64,000 nucleotides of DNA from Comamonas piscis (GCF_014109725.1 NZ_CP058554.1:2542001-2606000); one strand, 5' to 3'. Numbered from the stretch's first letter, positions 1 through 8,286 are shown. Numbers and translations: made by a program. The notes: generated from the sequence alone by a model not told the origin.

Positions 1-800
1 GCAGCTTGGGCAAGGCGCAGTCCGCTGTCAGCACTGCCGTGGGCATGCTGGAGGTGGACCTGGGTGTCGTGCTGTTTGACCGCTCGCACCGCAATGCCCA
101 GCTCACCGATGCGGGACGGGTGCTGCTGCTGGAGGCACGCGAGCTGCTGCGCCAGGCCGAGCAGCTGGACCAGCGCGCGCAAGCGCTCAGCGGCGGGGCG
201 GATGCCGAGCTGTCGATGGCGATTGACGAGGCGCTGCCGTATACGGCGGTGGCCAGCTTGTTGCGGGAGATTGCGCAACGCTACCCAGCCCTGGAGTTGC
301 TGCTGCTGAACGGCACCGCCACTGAGGTGGCCGACTATGTGGCGCAGGGCCGGGCAGGGATGGCCTTGCAGATCGACCGGGGCCCCGTGCAGCAGCATTT
401 TGAGCAGCGCCATGTAGGAACTGTGCCCCAGGGCGTGTTTGTGGCGGTGGACCACCCCCTGGCCGATGGCCAGGCCGTGAGCCTGCAGGCGCTGGCCCAG
501 CACCGCCAGTTGCTTATGCACACCGAGGACGTGCATGAGCGCGCCTACAGCCCGCGCGTCTGGCGCTCGGACAGCTTCTACAACATTGCAGACATGGTGG
601 CTGACAAGCTGGGCTGGGCGGTGCTGCCCGTCAATATTGCCCACTACGAAGGCAACCGCCAGGCGCTGCGCGAAGTGCCTTGCCCGGCACTGGCACTGCC
701 CCGGCTGTCGGTGCGCATGCTCTGGCGCCAGGGCGCGCAGCGCAGCCAGACGGCGCAGTATGTGGAGACGCGCTTTGGCCAGCTGTTGGCGGCTATTTGA
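1..800 (+). CDS. LysR-family transcriptional regulator, 5' truncated by window edge
   Basis: The reading frame is open from the first bases and ends at a TGA at 798-800. The visible N-terminus (AQSAVSTAVGMLEVDLG, then LFDRSHR and LTDAGR) is the second half of a LysR winged helix-turn-helix: recognition helix, wing and start of the linker helix. The first 20-25 residues, with the true start codon, lie left of the window. The remaining roughly 210 residues form the effector-binding domain, with the usual LysR features of a central membrane-free alpha/beta region and a run of small/hydrophobic residues. Target and inducer cannot be told from the sequence because the neighbouring gene it would normally regulate is outside the window. 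The TTG at position 6 should not be taken as a start. Confidence 0.9.
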   Translation, partial: SLGKAQSAVSTAVGMLEVDLGVVLFDRSHRNAQLTDAGRVLLLEARELLRQAEQLDQRAQALSGGADAELSMAIDEALPYTAVASLLREIAQRYPALELLLLNGTATEVADYVAQGRAGMALQIDRGPVQQHFEQRHVGTVPQGVFVAVDHPLADGQAVSLQALAQHRQLLMHTEDVHERAYSPRVWRSDSFYNIADMVADKLGWAVLPVNIAHYEGNRQALREVPCPALALPRLSVRMLWRQGAQRSQTAQYVETRFGQLLAAI

Positions 801-946
801 TATTCCGCCGCTGTATCTGTGGTCTGGCCTGGTATTAATAAATGGATTGCTGACTTTTACGCCAATTTCAGGATGCGGCGTTTTTAGGGTCGACTAAAAC
901 CTCACTGTCATGATGTTAAGCAAGTGAATAGATATCACTTGGGTTA

Positions 947-1666
947 TCACTGCTGTCTTTCAACGCGATAACGCATCCAAACCACTTCTGCTTCCAGCGT
1001 TTCGACTGACATGAGTCGCAGTCTTCGTCCGGAAGCGGGCCGCTCGTTGGCATCTTGGCCTTGGTAATCAAATATGCTGGGGATGCCCGCCAAGCCATCT
1101 ATGCCTGGATAAACCAATAGGCTGATTTCATCAATGAGGTCCGCTTTGAGAAATGCACCATTGATGGTTCCTCCGCCCTCCAAAAGCAAGCATTCGGTTT
1201 GAAAATCAGCACCGATGCAGTCCATGGCGGTGGCAAGGTCATGGCCATCATCTCCGGCAAATAGATAAGAAACCCCGTCGGCACGTAGCTCAGCGAGATA
1301 GTCCTCCGAGACTCGGCTGCCCAGTACAGTGACGAGGTGCTCTTTGCCGATATGGTCCACGCCATAGTGGAGCTTTCCCGAAGGATCAATCGTAATGGCC
1401 AAATTGCGCTGTTGGCGATTACCCATGTGGCTGGTTCTTGCAGTCGCTTGGGATGAGGTTTTGGCAGCATGTTCTGCGCCCCGCACCATATCGGCCATGG
1501 TTTTTCGCCCCACGATCCAGCCCTGTGCCCCCAACTTTGCTGCAGATTCTTCGTATATCTCCAAGACCTTGTTTTTACCCGCACTGTCGGGTAATGGCGT
1601 CCAGCGGTTGGAAATAAGACGGCCGTCGATCGAGCCTATCATGTGGCAGATTATTTTGGGTCGCAT
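947..1666 (-). CDS. RibD C-terminal-domain (dihydrofolate-reductase-fold) family reductase
   Basis: The 239-residue product begins MRPKIICHMIGSIDGRL, the typical opening of stand-alone RibD-C/pyrimidine-reductase-like proteins, and contains the later family signatures CLLLEGGGTINGAFL (NADPH-site Gly-rich segment) and DEISLLVYPGIDG. The family reduces a pyrimidine or folate-like substrate with NADPH in the cytoplasm; the real substrate of stand-alone members is usually unknown. An in-frame ATG 69 bases upstream would add a stretch with no family match that overlaps the preceding gene, so the internal ATG at 1666 is preferred. No strong Shine-Dalgarno is visible for either. It is the last gene of a leftward run after the DUF6644-like and DUF6152-like genes and converges on the LysR gene to its left. 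Confidence 0.8.
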   Translation of the reverse strand: MRPKIICHMIGSIDGRLISNRWTPLPDSAGKNKVLEIYEESAAKLGAQGWIVGRKTMADMVRGAEHAAKTSSQATARTSHMGNRQQRNLAITIDPSGKLHYGVDHIGKEHLVTVLGSRVSEDYLAELRADGVSYLFAGDDGHDLATAMDCIGADFQTECLLLEGGGTINGAFLKADLIDEISLLVYPGIDGLAGIPSIFDYQGQDANERPASGRRLRLMSVETLEAEVVWMRYRVERQQ

Positions 1667-1709
1667 ATTTATATTTTCTGAAATGGTGGGGTAAATGAAT
1701 GGGTATATA

Positions 1710-2192
1710 TCAGTAAGCCAGGAAGCGTCCTGCAAAAACAGTACCCGTCCAACACAGCATTGAAATCAAGGCTGCGATTTTTGCCGATGTTGGTGGAGTC
1801 TGCTCTTCGTCCCAGGTCATGACGGTTTTATATATTCCCTGGTGAAAGATGAGAATATTAAAGCCCGCAATAACGATCAGGCCAAACTTCCAAACGGCAG
1901 CAGGACTTTCGCCCACCGCCAGCGCAATGGCGCTGAACATGGGCAGTCCGGTGCACAGGACGATGCCAAATCCCAGATGCGACAACGGCAGCAGATGGCG
2001 CATGGTGACGGTGACGGGAACTTGTCTACGCGCCATTCCGAGCAACCGCAGGTCAACGATGAACGCCGGCCCGATCAGCAGTGCAATGCCCAATACATGC
2101 AGGCTCATCAGCACAGGGTAGAGGAAGGGGGTAGTGCGTACGACTTCTCCAGCCCCTGAGCGTTCAATAGCTCCCAAGATGTCCCAGAACAT
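1710..2192 (-). CDS. DUF6644-like integral membrane protein
   Basis: The predicted product is 160 residues with four hydrophobic segments: PFLYPVLMSLHVLGIALLIG, then LSHLGFGIVLCTGLPMFSAI, FGLIVIAGFNILIF and a C-terminal ISMLCWTGTVFAGRF. The His in the first segment, the HLLP motif after the first loop and the IFHQG motif in the third segment match, from memory, the DUF6644 family, whose function is unknown; the conserved membrane histidines would allow heme or metal binding but nothing proves it. The start at 2192 lies five bases after the stop of the upstream DUF6152-like gene, so the two are translationally close and probably co-transcribed. A longer reading from 2261 would overlap that gene by 64 bases and is less likely. 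Confidence 0.7.
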   Translation of the reverse strand: MFWDILGAIERSGAGEVVRTTPFLYPVLMSLHVLGIALLIGPAFIVDLRLLGMARRQVPVTVTMRHLLPLSHLGFGIVLCTGLPMFSAIALAVGESPAAVWKFGLIVIAGFNILIFHQGIYKTVMTWDEEQTPPTSAKIAALISMLCWTGTVFAGRFLAY

Positions 2193-2197
2193 TCGTT

Positions 2198-2728
2198 TTA
2201 TTTCGACGGTGCGGCGGGCGCTGATTCTGGCTGTTGTGGCAGTGAGGTCAGTTGCTGCCATACGCCCTGACCGTTTGCTAGCCAGAACATCATCGGACGC
2301 AATTCACGGTCCTGGCTGGCACTGAGAAATCCAACCACTTCCATTTTCTCGCCTACTTTCAACGCGCGGTCCAGGCCCCAGCGTTCCATCCACTCGGGGC
2401 CTGCAAGCACCAGGCGCAGTTCCTTTTGTTCGCCACCGTAGGGCCGGGCTGAATTCATGGTCGCGAGTGCGCTGGCTGGGTCTGCGCCGGGAGGGGCGGC
2501 ACGGCTTTTCCAATTGGCCGGCAGCTTCGTGGTCTCCACTTTGAGGCGCACTTCGCTGTGCGGATTTCCCCAGCGTACATAGGTCACTGTGCCTGCGGCG
2601 AAATAAGCATGGCGGGTGTTGAAGGAACTCCAACCGTGGTGTGCGGACGCGTATGGCATCCATGCATATCCGAGAGCGACTGCGAAAAGCAGCTTGAGAA
2701 ATGCGTTGGTGACGCTGGAAATCTTCAT
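2198..2728 (-). CDS. Exported DUF6152-like protein
   Basis: The product is 176 residues. Residues 1-28 form a signal peptide (MKISS, hydrophobic core LKLLFAVALGYAW, cleavage near ASA) and the mature protein starts with the His-His pair HHGW that is typical for DUF6152. The repeated pattern of this family is also visible: GTVTYVRWGNPHSEV, ELRLVLAGPEWMERWGL and LKVGEKMEVVGF. It should be a small periplasmic beta-barrel (OB-like) protein; the function is unknown, and an N-terminal His pair invites a copper-binding guess that is only inference. The start at 2728 has AGGA eight bases upstream. It heads a leftward run with the DUF6644-like membrane protein, a pairing I recall from other proteobacteria, and is divergent from the exported cupin cluster. 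Confidence 0.75.
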   Translation of the reverse strand: MKISSVTNAFLKLLFAVALGYAWMPYASAHHGWSSFNTRHAYFAAGTVTYVRWGNPHSEVRLKVETTKLPANWKSRAAPPGADPASALATMNSARPYGGEQKELRLVLAGPEWMERWGLDRALKVGEKMEVVGFLSASQDRELRPMMFWLANGQGVWQQLTSLPQQPESAPAAPSK

Positions 2729-3290
2729 CTGATGTCCTGAGTGATGGGGCAATGAAAGCCAGGCGGACGAGCGACCGCCCAAGAGGTGTGCCCACTCTAG
2801 GTGCAAAAGCCGCAGGCCGGTACCTGCGGCAATCGATGGCACTTATGTAGGAATTTCATGAGTCCACCTTCTGCACAAGATGCATGCGGCCTTGCGATGG
2901 AGTTGCGGTCCCTAAAAAGGCGTATCCAGCTTGGTGACGACGACGTGCCAAACGAGGCGGTGGCTGCAAGGGCGCTGTCTGCCCCTTGGATCGCAGCTCG
3001 TCATCACCCATGTCGACGCGTCTTTTTAATGAAAATTTCTCATATTTGCAATCGAATTCCGGTTCTTAACAAAAGGAATTGTGGTGGTCAGAATCACTAC
3101 TTCATTGCCCCGATGCCTTCTTTGTTCAGCCTTCGTTGAACTGGATTTCATCTGCTCGTCAGAGGCAGAGCCAGCCACTTGAGTCCGGATGAAGTGAGGC
3201 GATCGAGGGTGTTTCGGAACCTCAGCGTCAACAGAATTTTCATAACGCAAGCGCTGCTGATGTCATGACCCTGTCCATAAAGGAATTGAG
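2729..3290. other. Divergent intergenic region with no convincing gene
   Basis: These 562 bases separate the leftward DUF6152-like gene from the rightward cupin cluster and must hold the promoters of both. A 112-codon frame at 2801-3139 and a 74-codon frame on the other strand have no Shine-Dalgarno, no recognisable domain and atypical composition. The stretch 3025-3140 is clearly more A+T-rich than its surroundings (for example aaaatttctcatatttgc), as expected for promoter DNA, but I could not pick a single sigma-70 pair with confidence. Confidence 0.5.
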
Positions 3291-3758
3291 ATGAAGAAAA
3301 TTTTGGCTACCGCCGGCGTACTGGCTTCTGTCGCTGCTAGCACCGTGTATGCCCAAGGCATTGAGATCACGCACGGTGGGCAACATCCCACTCGCCCCGG
3401 TGACCCGTCGCAGTTTTCTGGGAACGTCTCGATCGATGCCTTGACGACCAAGGGCAGCGCGGCATTCGCCGGCTCCGGCTTGGTGGCCTTTGCACCCGGG
3501 GCTCGCACCGCGTGGCATTCACATCCCGCAGGCCAGTGGCTGTATGTGACGGTGGGGAATGGCTGGGTTCAGCAAGAAGGACAGGCTGTGCAAGCCCTGA
3601 AAGCCGGGGATGCTGTCTGGATTCCGGCAGGTGTCAAACATTGGCATGGGGCTACCGAAAAAAACGCGATGAGCCATGTGGCAGTCACTCCCCATCTGGA
3701 CGGCAAGAACGTTGCCTGGATGGAGCAAGTCAGTGATGCGGATTACGGCAAGCGTTGA
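3291..3758 (+). CDS. Exported cupin of the (R)-mandelonitrile-lyase (GtHNL) type
   Basis: The 155-residue product has a signal peptide (residues 1-22, MKKILATAGVLASVAASTVYAQ) and one cupin domain. It aligns by eye to the small manganese cupin hydroxynitrile lyase of Granulicella: RTAWHSHPAGQ carries His76, His78 and Gln82, and KHWHGA carries His117, which correspond with a constant offset of 23 to the four metal ligands I recall for that enzyme (H53, H55, Q59, H94). The tail DGKNVAWMEQVSDADYGKR also matches. The members known to me are cytoplasmic, so the signal peptide is unusual. Whether it makes or splits cyanohydrins is not shown; many relatives are simply unassigned cupins. AAGGA lies 7 bases before the ATG. 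It is the first gene of the rightward cluster. Confidence 0.85.
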   Translation: MKKILATAGVLASVAASTVYAQGIEITHGGQHPTRPGDPSQFSGNVSIDALTTKGSAAFAGSGLVAFAPGARTAWHSHPAGQWLYVTVGNGWVQQEGQAVQALKAGDAVWIPAGVKHWHGATEKNAMSHVAVTPHLDGKNVAWMEQVSDADYGKR

Positions 3759-3789
3759 GCGCGTGTGGGCACTCTTTAGAAAGAACGAT

Positions 3790-4584
3790 ATGAAAACACA
3801 CCTCTTGCTTGTCGCATCGGCAGCGTTCCTGCTCACGGCCTGTGCCAGCAAACAGCCAGCCCCAGCCGGCAAGCCAGCATCCCGAAGCACAGGCCCGTCG
3901 GCAGAGCAGATTGCAGCCGTTTCACCAGGTCTGGCCCGATTCACGGCGCAAACGATTGACGCTGGCCTCTGGAATCGCCCAGGCCTGTCTCGCCGCGATC
4001 GCAGCCTCATCACCCTGTCCGCGCAAATCGCGCGAAACCAATCGACTGAGCTTGGCAACCAGATCGCGTTTGCCCTGGACAACGGCGTGACGCCCGCTGA
4101 GGTGTCCGAGCTCATTACGCATCTGGCTTTCTATGCAAGCATTGGCAATGCCATGAGTGCTGTGACAGCTGCCCGGTCGGTGTTTGTGAACCGCAACATT
4201 GGCATAGAGGCACTGCCTGCGGCGCAGGGCGGGCTGCTTGCACTGGATGAGAAGTCAGAGGCAAGCCGTGCTGAACGCGTAGAAGCAAACTTCGGCGCAG
4301 TGGCGCCGGGCGTAGTTCAAGCCACTACGGATGTGCTGTTTCGCGATCTTTGGTTGCGGCCGGGTCTGAGCCCCCGAGATCGAAGCTTGGTGACCGTCAG
4401 CGCATTGATTGCCGTTGGTCAGGTGGCTCAGGTTCCGGTTCATCTGAATAAAGCCATGGACAACGGATTGACCGAGGGCGAGGTGTCTGAAGCGCTGACC
4501 CAGGTGGCGTATTACGCCGGATGGCCCAACGTCTTTTCAGCAATGCCTGTGGTCAAGGATGTCTTTTCCAAGCGACCCGCATGA
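3790..4584 (+). CDS. Lipoprotein with two carboxymuconolactone-decarboxylase-like domains
   Basis: The 264-residue product starts with a lipoprotein signal (MKTHLLLVASAAFLLTAC, lipid-bearing Cys18), so it should be anchored in a membrane facing the periplasm. Two copies of the CMD/AhpD-like helical domain follow, at about residues 55-125 (LSRRDRSLITLSAQIA, DNGVTPAEVSELITHLAFY) and 175-260 (LSPRDRSLVTVSALIA, DNGLTEGEVSEALTQVAYY). Neither domain has the CxxC pair of peroxidase-type AhpD; the GVT/EVSE and H/Q-A-Y elements are those of the decarboxylase branch. Reaction unknown. The ATG at 3790 lies 31 bases after the cupin stop and the gene overlaps the next by ATGA, which suggests co-translation. 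Fused double CMD proteins are known, but the lipoprotein form is uncommon. Confidence 0.85.
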   Translation: MKTHLLLVASAAFLLTACASKQPAPAGKPASRSTGPSAEQIAAVSPGLARFTAQTIDAGLWNRPGLSRRDRSLITLSAQIARNQSTELGNQIAFALDNGVTPAEVSELITHLAFYASIGNAMSAVTAARSVFVNRNIGIEALPAAQGGLLALDEKSEASRAERVEANFGAVAPGVVQATTDVLFRDLWLRPGLSPRDRSLVTVSALIAVGQVAQVPVHLNKAMDNGLTEGEVSEALTQVAYYAGWPNVFSAMPVVKDVFSKRPA

Positions 4585-5210
4585 TGAAGCCCACGAACAG
4601 ACGACCTGGCCTTCAGGCCAGCCTCGTGTCTTTGACCCTGCTCATGGCTTTAACAGCAGTGGCCAATGATGCCTGGTCACAAGGCAACACGCGGGTGGCG
4701 TTTCCAGAGGGCTACCAGCGCGGCGTTCACTACGCCACGGTGGAGCGCGGAAACATCCGAGAAGAGATTTTTACCAGCCGCGAAGCCATTGACGCTGCCA
4801 AGAAGAACCAAGCGCTCCCCAGCGGCACCGTTATCACGATGGAGGACTACCGCGATGGCCGCCTTTTCCGCTACGTGGTGATGGAGAAACGCCAAGACTG
4901 GGGAGAAAGGCATGACCCGCAAGTGCGCAACGGCGACTGGGAGTTCCAGTCCTTCGCACCGGATCGATCTGTCAATCGCTCTGAGAACGTAGCACGCTGC
5001 ATGGGCTGCCACCAACCACAGGGGAAGAACGATTTTGTCTTCACATTCGACCGAATGCGGAATGCAAACGTCAGCGGATTGGAGAGGACTTTGCACCTGG
5101 TATCTGCGGCACCTGATGGCGTCAAACCGCCCCTGAATACCCATGCACTTGCCATCCTTCAGCAAGACCCTGGACGGATGCCGACTCCTCTTGCATCCAA
5201 CCACCAATAA
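4581..5210 (+). CDS. Exported cytochrome P460-family protein
   Basis: The product is 209 residues. After a signal peptide (about residues 8-29, hydrophobic core LVSLTLLMALTAVA) it carries a P460-type fold: VAFPEGYQRG near the mature N-terminus, FRYVVMEKRQDWG around residue 100 and the heme-c attachment motif C140-M-G-C143-H144 followed by DFVFTFDRM. Cytochromes P460 are periplasmic heme proteins; the best studied oxidise hydroxylamine using an extra Lys-heme cross-link. Lys103 in the MEKRQ segment might play that part but this cannot be settled by eye. The start overlaps the previous gene (ATGA at 4581), with a second ATG directly after; the two give almost the same protein. It implies that the cluster needs the cytochrome c maturation machinery. 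Confidence 0.8.
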   Translation: MMKPTNRRPGLQASLVSLTLLMALTAVANDAWSQGNTRVAFPEGYQRGVHYATVERGNIREEIFTSREAIDAAKKNQALPSGTVITMEDYRDGRLFRYVVMEKRQDWGERHDPQVRNGDWEFQSFAPDRSVNRSENVARCMGCHQPQGKNDFVFTFDRMRNANVSGLERTLHLVSAAPDGVKPPLNTHALAILQQDPGRMPTPLASNHQ

Positions 5211-5228
5211 CGACCTAAGGAACAACCT

Positions 5229-6317
5229 ATGTCCCATACACACCATTCCCAGTTGAAGACTGATCCCATCTCTACCGAGCGCCGAAAAATTCTGGCGGGG
5301 GGCGCTGTGCTCACCGCAGCGGCCTTTGCCAGCGGCACCAGTTTTGCGAATGCGCCAGGTCCTGATATGTCGCGAGGGGCGGACAACTTCTACGTCAGCA
5401 AGGACGTCAACAGCCAGGAAGTACGTTTTAAAAATGCTCTGGGCATGGAGGTCGTCGGCACCTTGTTTACACCCAGGGCGTTGGAGCCCAACAAGAAAGC
5501 ACCGGCATTGGTGGTCGGTCATCCCTACGGTGCTGTGCGCCAACAGGCCGCCAACCTGTATGCCACCAAGATGGCAGAGCAGGGCTATGTCACGCTCACT
5601 TTCGACCAGTCATTTTGGGGTCAAAGTGCAGGAGAGCCCCGGGGCGCCGTGCTGCCCGACATCTATGTGGAGAACTTCAGCGCTGCGGTTGACTTTCTGG
5701 GGACGCGAGACTTTGTGGCGCGTGAGCAAATCGGTGTCATCGGCGTCTGTGCCAGCGGTGGGTTCTCCCTTGCAGCAGCAAAGATAGATCCACGCATCAA
5801 GGCGGTTGCGACCGTCAGCATGTATGACATGGGCGAGTACTACCGCACTGGAATCAAAGCTGAACGCACGGTTGCGACGCGCAGTAAGGATCTGCAGATT
5901 GCCTCTGCGAATCGCTGGAAGGAGTTCGAGACGGGCCAGCCCATCCACGGCCCAGGCCAGAACGACCCGGTGTTCCTGGAAGCCGCAGAGTCTCGTGATT
6001 TTTACGAAACCGTGCGTGGCAAGGTCGCATCCAACAATCGCAGAACGACGCCGGCTACTTACGCCAAGTTCATGAACTACTACCCGTTCAACGGTATCGA
6101 GGCCATCTCGCCGCGTCCTATTCTCTTCGTGGTGGGCGCCATCGCTCCATCGCGTGGTTACACGGAAACGGCTTTCAAATTGGCGGCTGAGCCTAAGGAG
6201 CTGGTGGTCATCGATGGCGCTAACCGCATTGATCTTTACGACCGCACCGAGATCATCCCTTGGGCCAAGCTGACTTCATTCTTTCACCAACATCTGCGCA
6301 ACGCCGCTTCTTCCTAA
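5229..6317 (+). CDS. Exported alpha/beta hydrolase (dienelactone-hydrolase-like) with altered catalytic His
   Basis: The 362-residue product starts with a Tat-type signal: ERRKILAGG at residues 17-25, a hydrophobic stretch, and cleavage near SFA-N at residue 40. The hydrolase domain has the oxyanion-side HPYG (residue 98), the FDQSFWGQS segment and the nucleophile elbow G172-V-C-A-S-G-G178, where Cys174 or Ser176 would be the nucleophile. In relatives as I remember them the C-terminal catalytic histidine sits in a GA-x-H-IDLYD motif; here the same place reads DGANRIDLYDR, with Arg333 (CGC at 6225-6227) in place of His. If that alignment is right the enzyme is either inactive as a hydrolase or uses another residue. 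The AAGGAACAACCT leader gives a good ribosome site, 18 bases after the P460 stop. Confidence 0.82.
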   Translation: MSHTHHSQLKTDPISTERRKILAGGAVLTAAAFASGTSFANAPGPDMSRGADNFYVSKDVNSQEVRFKNALGMEVVGTLFTPRALEPNKKAPALVVGHPYGAVRQQAANLYATKMAEQGYVTLTFDQSFWGQSAGEPRGAVLPDIYVENFSAAVDFLGTRDFVAREQIGVIGVCASGGFSLAAAKIDPRIKAVATVSMYDMGEYYRTGIKAERTVATRSKDLQIASANRWKEFETGQPIHGPGQNDPVFLEAAESRDFYETVRGKVASNNRRTTPATYAKFMNYYPFNGIEAISPRPILFVVGAIAPSRGYTETAFKLAAEPKELVVIDGANRIDLYDRTEIIPWAKLTSFFHQHLRNAASS

Positions 6318-6412
6318 GAAAGCTGGCCCTGCAAGCATCGGAGGGGCGCGGCAAGTGTGCTGTGCTCTGAGGAAGCTGACTTCCGCTCAGACGCATACCC
6401 AGGAGCATTGAC

Positions 6413-6853
6413 ATGCCGACAACAAAGATATGGACCATGGCATTGGCCGCCATCCTGCCCATGACGGTGATGGCCGCCGATGCCAAGGCCAGCAGTGGCA
6501 TCAAAGTCAAAATCACCGCCGGTGGCAAGGTGCTCACCGCGACCTTTCAGGACAATGCAACCAGCAGAGCGCTGACTGCGTTGTTCCCTCTGACTGTGCC
6601 AATGATGGATTTGTACTCCCGTGAGCTCGTCTACCGTTTTACGCAGCCGCTACCGGCTGAGCAAAAGACGACGAGTGGCTACGACATCGGCGACATCGTT
6701 TATTGGGCGCCCCGCCACAGCTTTGTGATCATGTATGCGCAGAACGGTGAGCGCATCAGTGATCTGCAGAAGGTGGGCCGCATTGACTCCGGCGTGGAGA
6801 AGTTAGCGAATGTGGGCAACATCCCCGTGCTGTTTGAACTGATGCCCCCATAA
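6413..6853 (+). CDS. Exported cyclophilin-like fold protein
   Basis: The 146-residue product has a signal peptide (hydrophobic core MALAAILPMTVMA, cleavage near MAADA, residues 20-24) and then one small beta-barrel domain of the bacterial cyclophilin-like family: SRELVYRFTQPLP, GYDIGDIVYWAPRHSF, MYAQNGERISDLQKVGRI and a final FEL. These proteins have no established prolyl-isomerase activity and often accompany cupin, CMD, flavodoxin and oxidoreductase genes in LysR-controlled clusters, as I recall. As with the other members of this cluster, the export signal is an addition to a domain that is normally cytoplasmic. The ATG has AGGAG eight bases upstream and follows the hydrolase by 95 bases. 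Confidence 0.8.
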   Translation: MPTTKIWTMALAAILPMTVMAADAKASSGIKVKITAGGKVLTATFQDNATSRALTALFPLTVPMMDLYSRELVYRFTQPLPAEQKTTSGYDIGDIVYWAPRHSFVIMYAQNGERISDLQKVGRIDSGVEKLANVGNIPVLFELMPP

Positions 6854-7083
6854 CGGTGGCGCATCTACAAAAGTGCAACGACATGCTTGCGGCTTGACCA
6901 GCTTGCTGCAGCGGGTCAATTTTTTCTCCTCGACATTCTTTCCCTTCGCACAAGTGTGTGCCGCACAGGTGGCGTGCCAATTAGGTGGGCTTTGCGCGTG
7001 TTCCCATTTTTATCGGGAGATTCTTCAGTGCCGGCCGCAAAGTAACGCGGGGGCGCCGCGCGAATGGGTCACAGGGCTTTCTC

Positions 7084-8277
7084 ATGAACAACAACACAAC
7101 CAATGCCTCCACCCGTTCTAGCCTGGTGGTTCTCCTGCCCATCATGGCTGCAGTGCTTGCAGGGTTTCTGATCATCGGATTGGCTCTCCCTGTTCTTCCC
7201 CTTCATGTCAGAAGTGATCTGGGCTATGGCACCTTCGTTGTCGGGCTGGTCGCAGGCGCGCAGTTCGCCGCTTCATTGGTGTCACGGGTCTGGGCCGGAT
7301 CGTTTTCTGACAAATACGGCCCCAAGCGAGGGGTGGTGGTAGGTCTCATTGCTGCCGCCGTATCCGGCCTGCTTTATCTGCTGTCTTTGGTCTTTGTCAG
7401 CCAACCCATGCTGTCCGTCTCGATTCTTCTGCTGGGCCGAGCATTGCTCGGTGGTGCAGAAAGTTTCATCATCACAGGCGGCGTCAGCTGGGGACTGGGT
7501 CTGGTTGACAAATCACAGGCGGGCAAGGTCATCGCGTGGGTGGGCACTGCGATGTTTGCTGCGATGGCACTCGGCGGACCTGTGGGCACGCAAATCTTCT
7601 CGGCCTATGGTTTTATCGCGATCGCCTTGGTGACGACACTGTTGCCGCTTCTGGTGCTTGTGGCCTTGTGGCGCCTGCCAGCTTTGCCGCCGCATCCGCC
7701 CAAAGCGCAATCTGCGCTGAGATCGGTGCTTCGGTCGGTCTGGTTGCCCGGACTGGGCGCAGCGACGGCCAGCATCGGCTACTGCGCGATTCTGGCGTTC
7801 AGCTCCTTGTTCTACGCTGAGCAGCAATGGCAGCCCATCTGGCTGGCCTTCAGCGCATTCGGTGCGGCACTTATTTTTGCGCGCATCGTCGCGGGGCATC
7901 TACCCGACAGAATAGGTGGCGCAAAGGTTGCGCTGGTCTTCGTGCTGGTGCAGGCGGGTGGTTTGCTGCTCATGTGGCTGGCGCGCAGTCCTGTCGCCGC
8001 ATCCGCAGGCGCGGCCATTGCGGGATTTGGCTATTCGCTGGTTTATCCGGGTCTTGGGGTTGAGGCTGTGCGCGGAACTTCGCCGGAGAACCGGGGGCTG
8101 GCCATGGGCATCTACACGGCATTCCTGGATGTGGCCATGGCCATTGGCAGTCCCGCACTGGGCTGGGTAGCGGGTCAAGCTGGGCTTGCTGCGGTTTACC
8201 TTGCCAGCGCGCTGGTGGTGCTGGTCACGGCTGCTATCGCCGCTCGGCTGTGGCGGCGGACTGTGCTTGCTACCTAA
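7084..8277 (+). CDS. MFS transporter, 12-TM drug/arabinose-efflux type
   Basis: The product is 397 residues with twelve hydrophobic segments. The motif-A loop GSFSDKYGPKRG after TM2 and the R-x-x-x-G-x-x-E arrangement in TM4 (RALLGGAESFIITGG) mark the major facilitator superfamily, of the YfcJ/YhhS-like efflux branch. The start chosen is the ATG at 7084 (MNNNTTNASTRSS, then TM1); a longer in-frame reading from 6985 adds a non-conserved stretch. Substrate unknown. It stands 230 bases after the cyclophilin-like gene, in the same direction, and may be part of the same transcription unit or have its own promoter in the gap. It converges on the LysR gene 10 bases beyond its stop. Confidence 0.85.
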   Translation: MNNNTTNASTRSSLVVLLPIMAAVLAGFLIIGLALPVLPLHVRSDLGYGTFVVGLVAGAQFAASLVSRVWAGSFSDKYGPKRGVVVGLIAAAVSGLLYLLSLVFVSQPMLSVSILLLGRALLGGAESFIITGGVSWGLGLVDKSQAGKVIAWVGTAMFAAMALGGPVGTQIFSAYGFIAIALVTTLLPLLVLVALWRLPALPPHPPKAQSALRSVLRSVWLPGLGAATASIGYCAILAFSSLFYAEQQWQPIWLAFSAFGAALIFARIVAGHLPDRIGGAKVALVFVLVQAGGLLLMWLARSPVAASAGAAIAGFGYSLVYPGLGVEAVRGTSPENRGLAMGIYTAFLDVAMAIGSPALGWVAGQAGLAAVYLASALVVLVTAAIAARLWRRTVLAT

Positions 8278-8286
8278 ATTCTGCCG

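Noticed and set aside
2801..3139. 112-codon frame in the gap between the DUF6152-like and cupin genes
   Set aside because: No ribosome binding site, no recognisable domain, and it lies in an A+T-rich promoter-like region; treated as non-coding.
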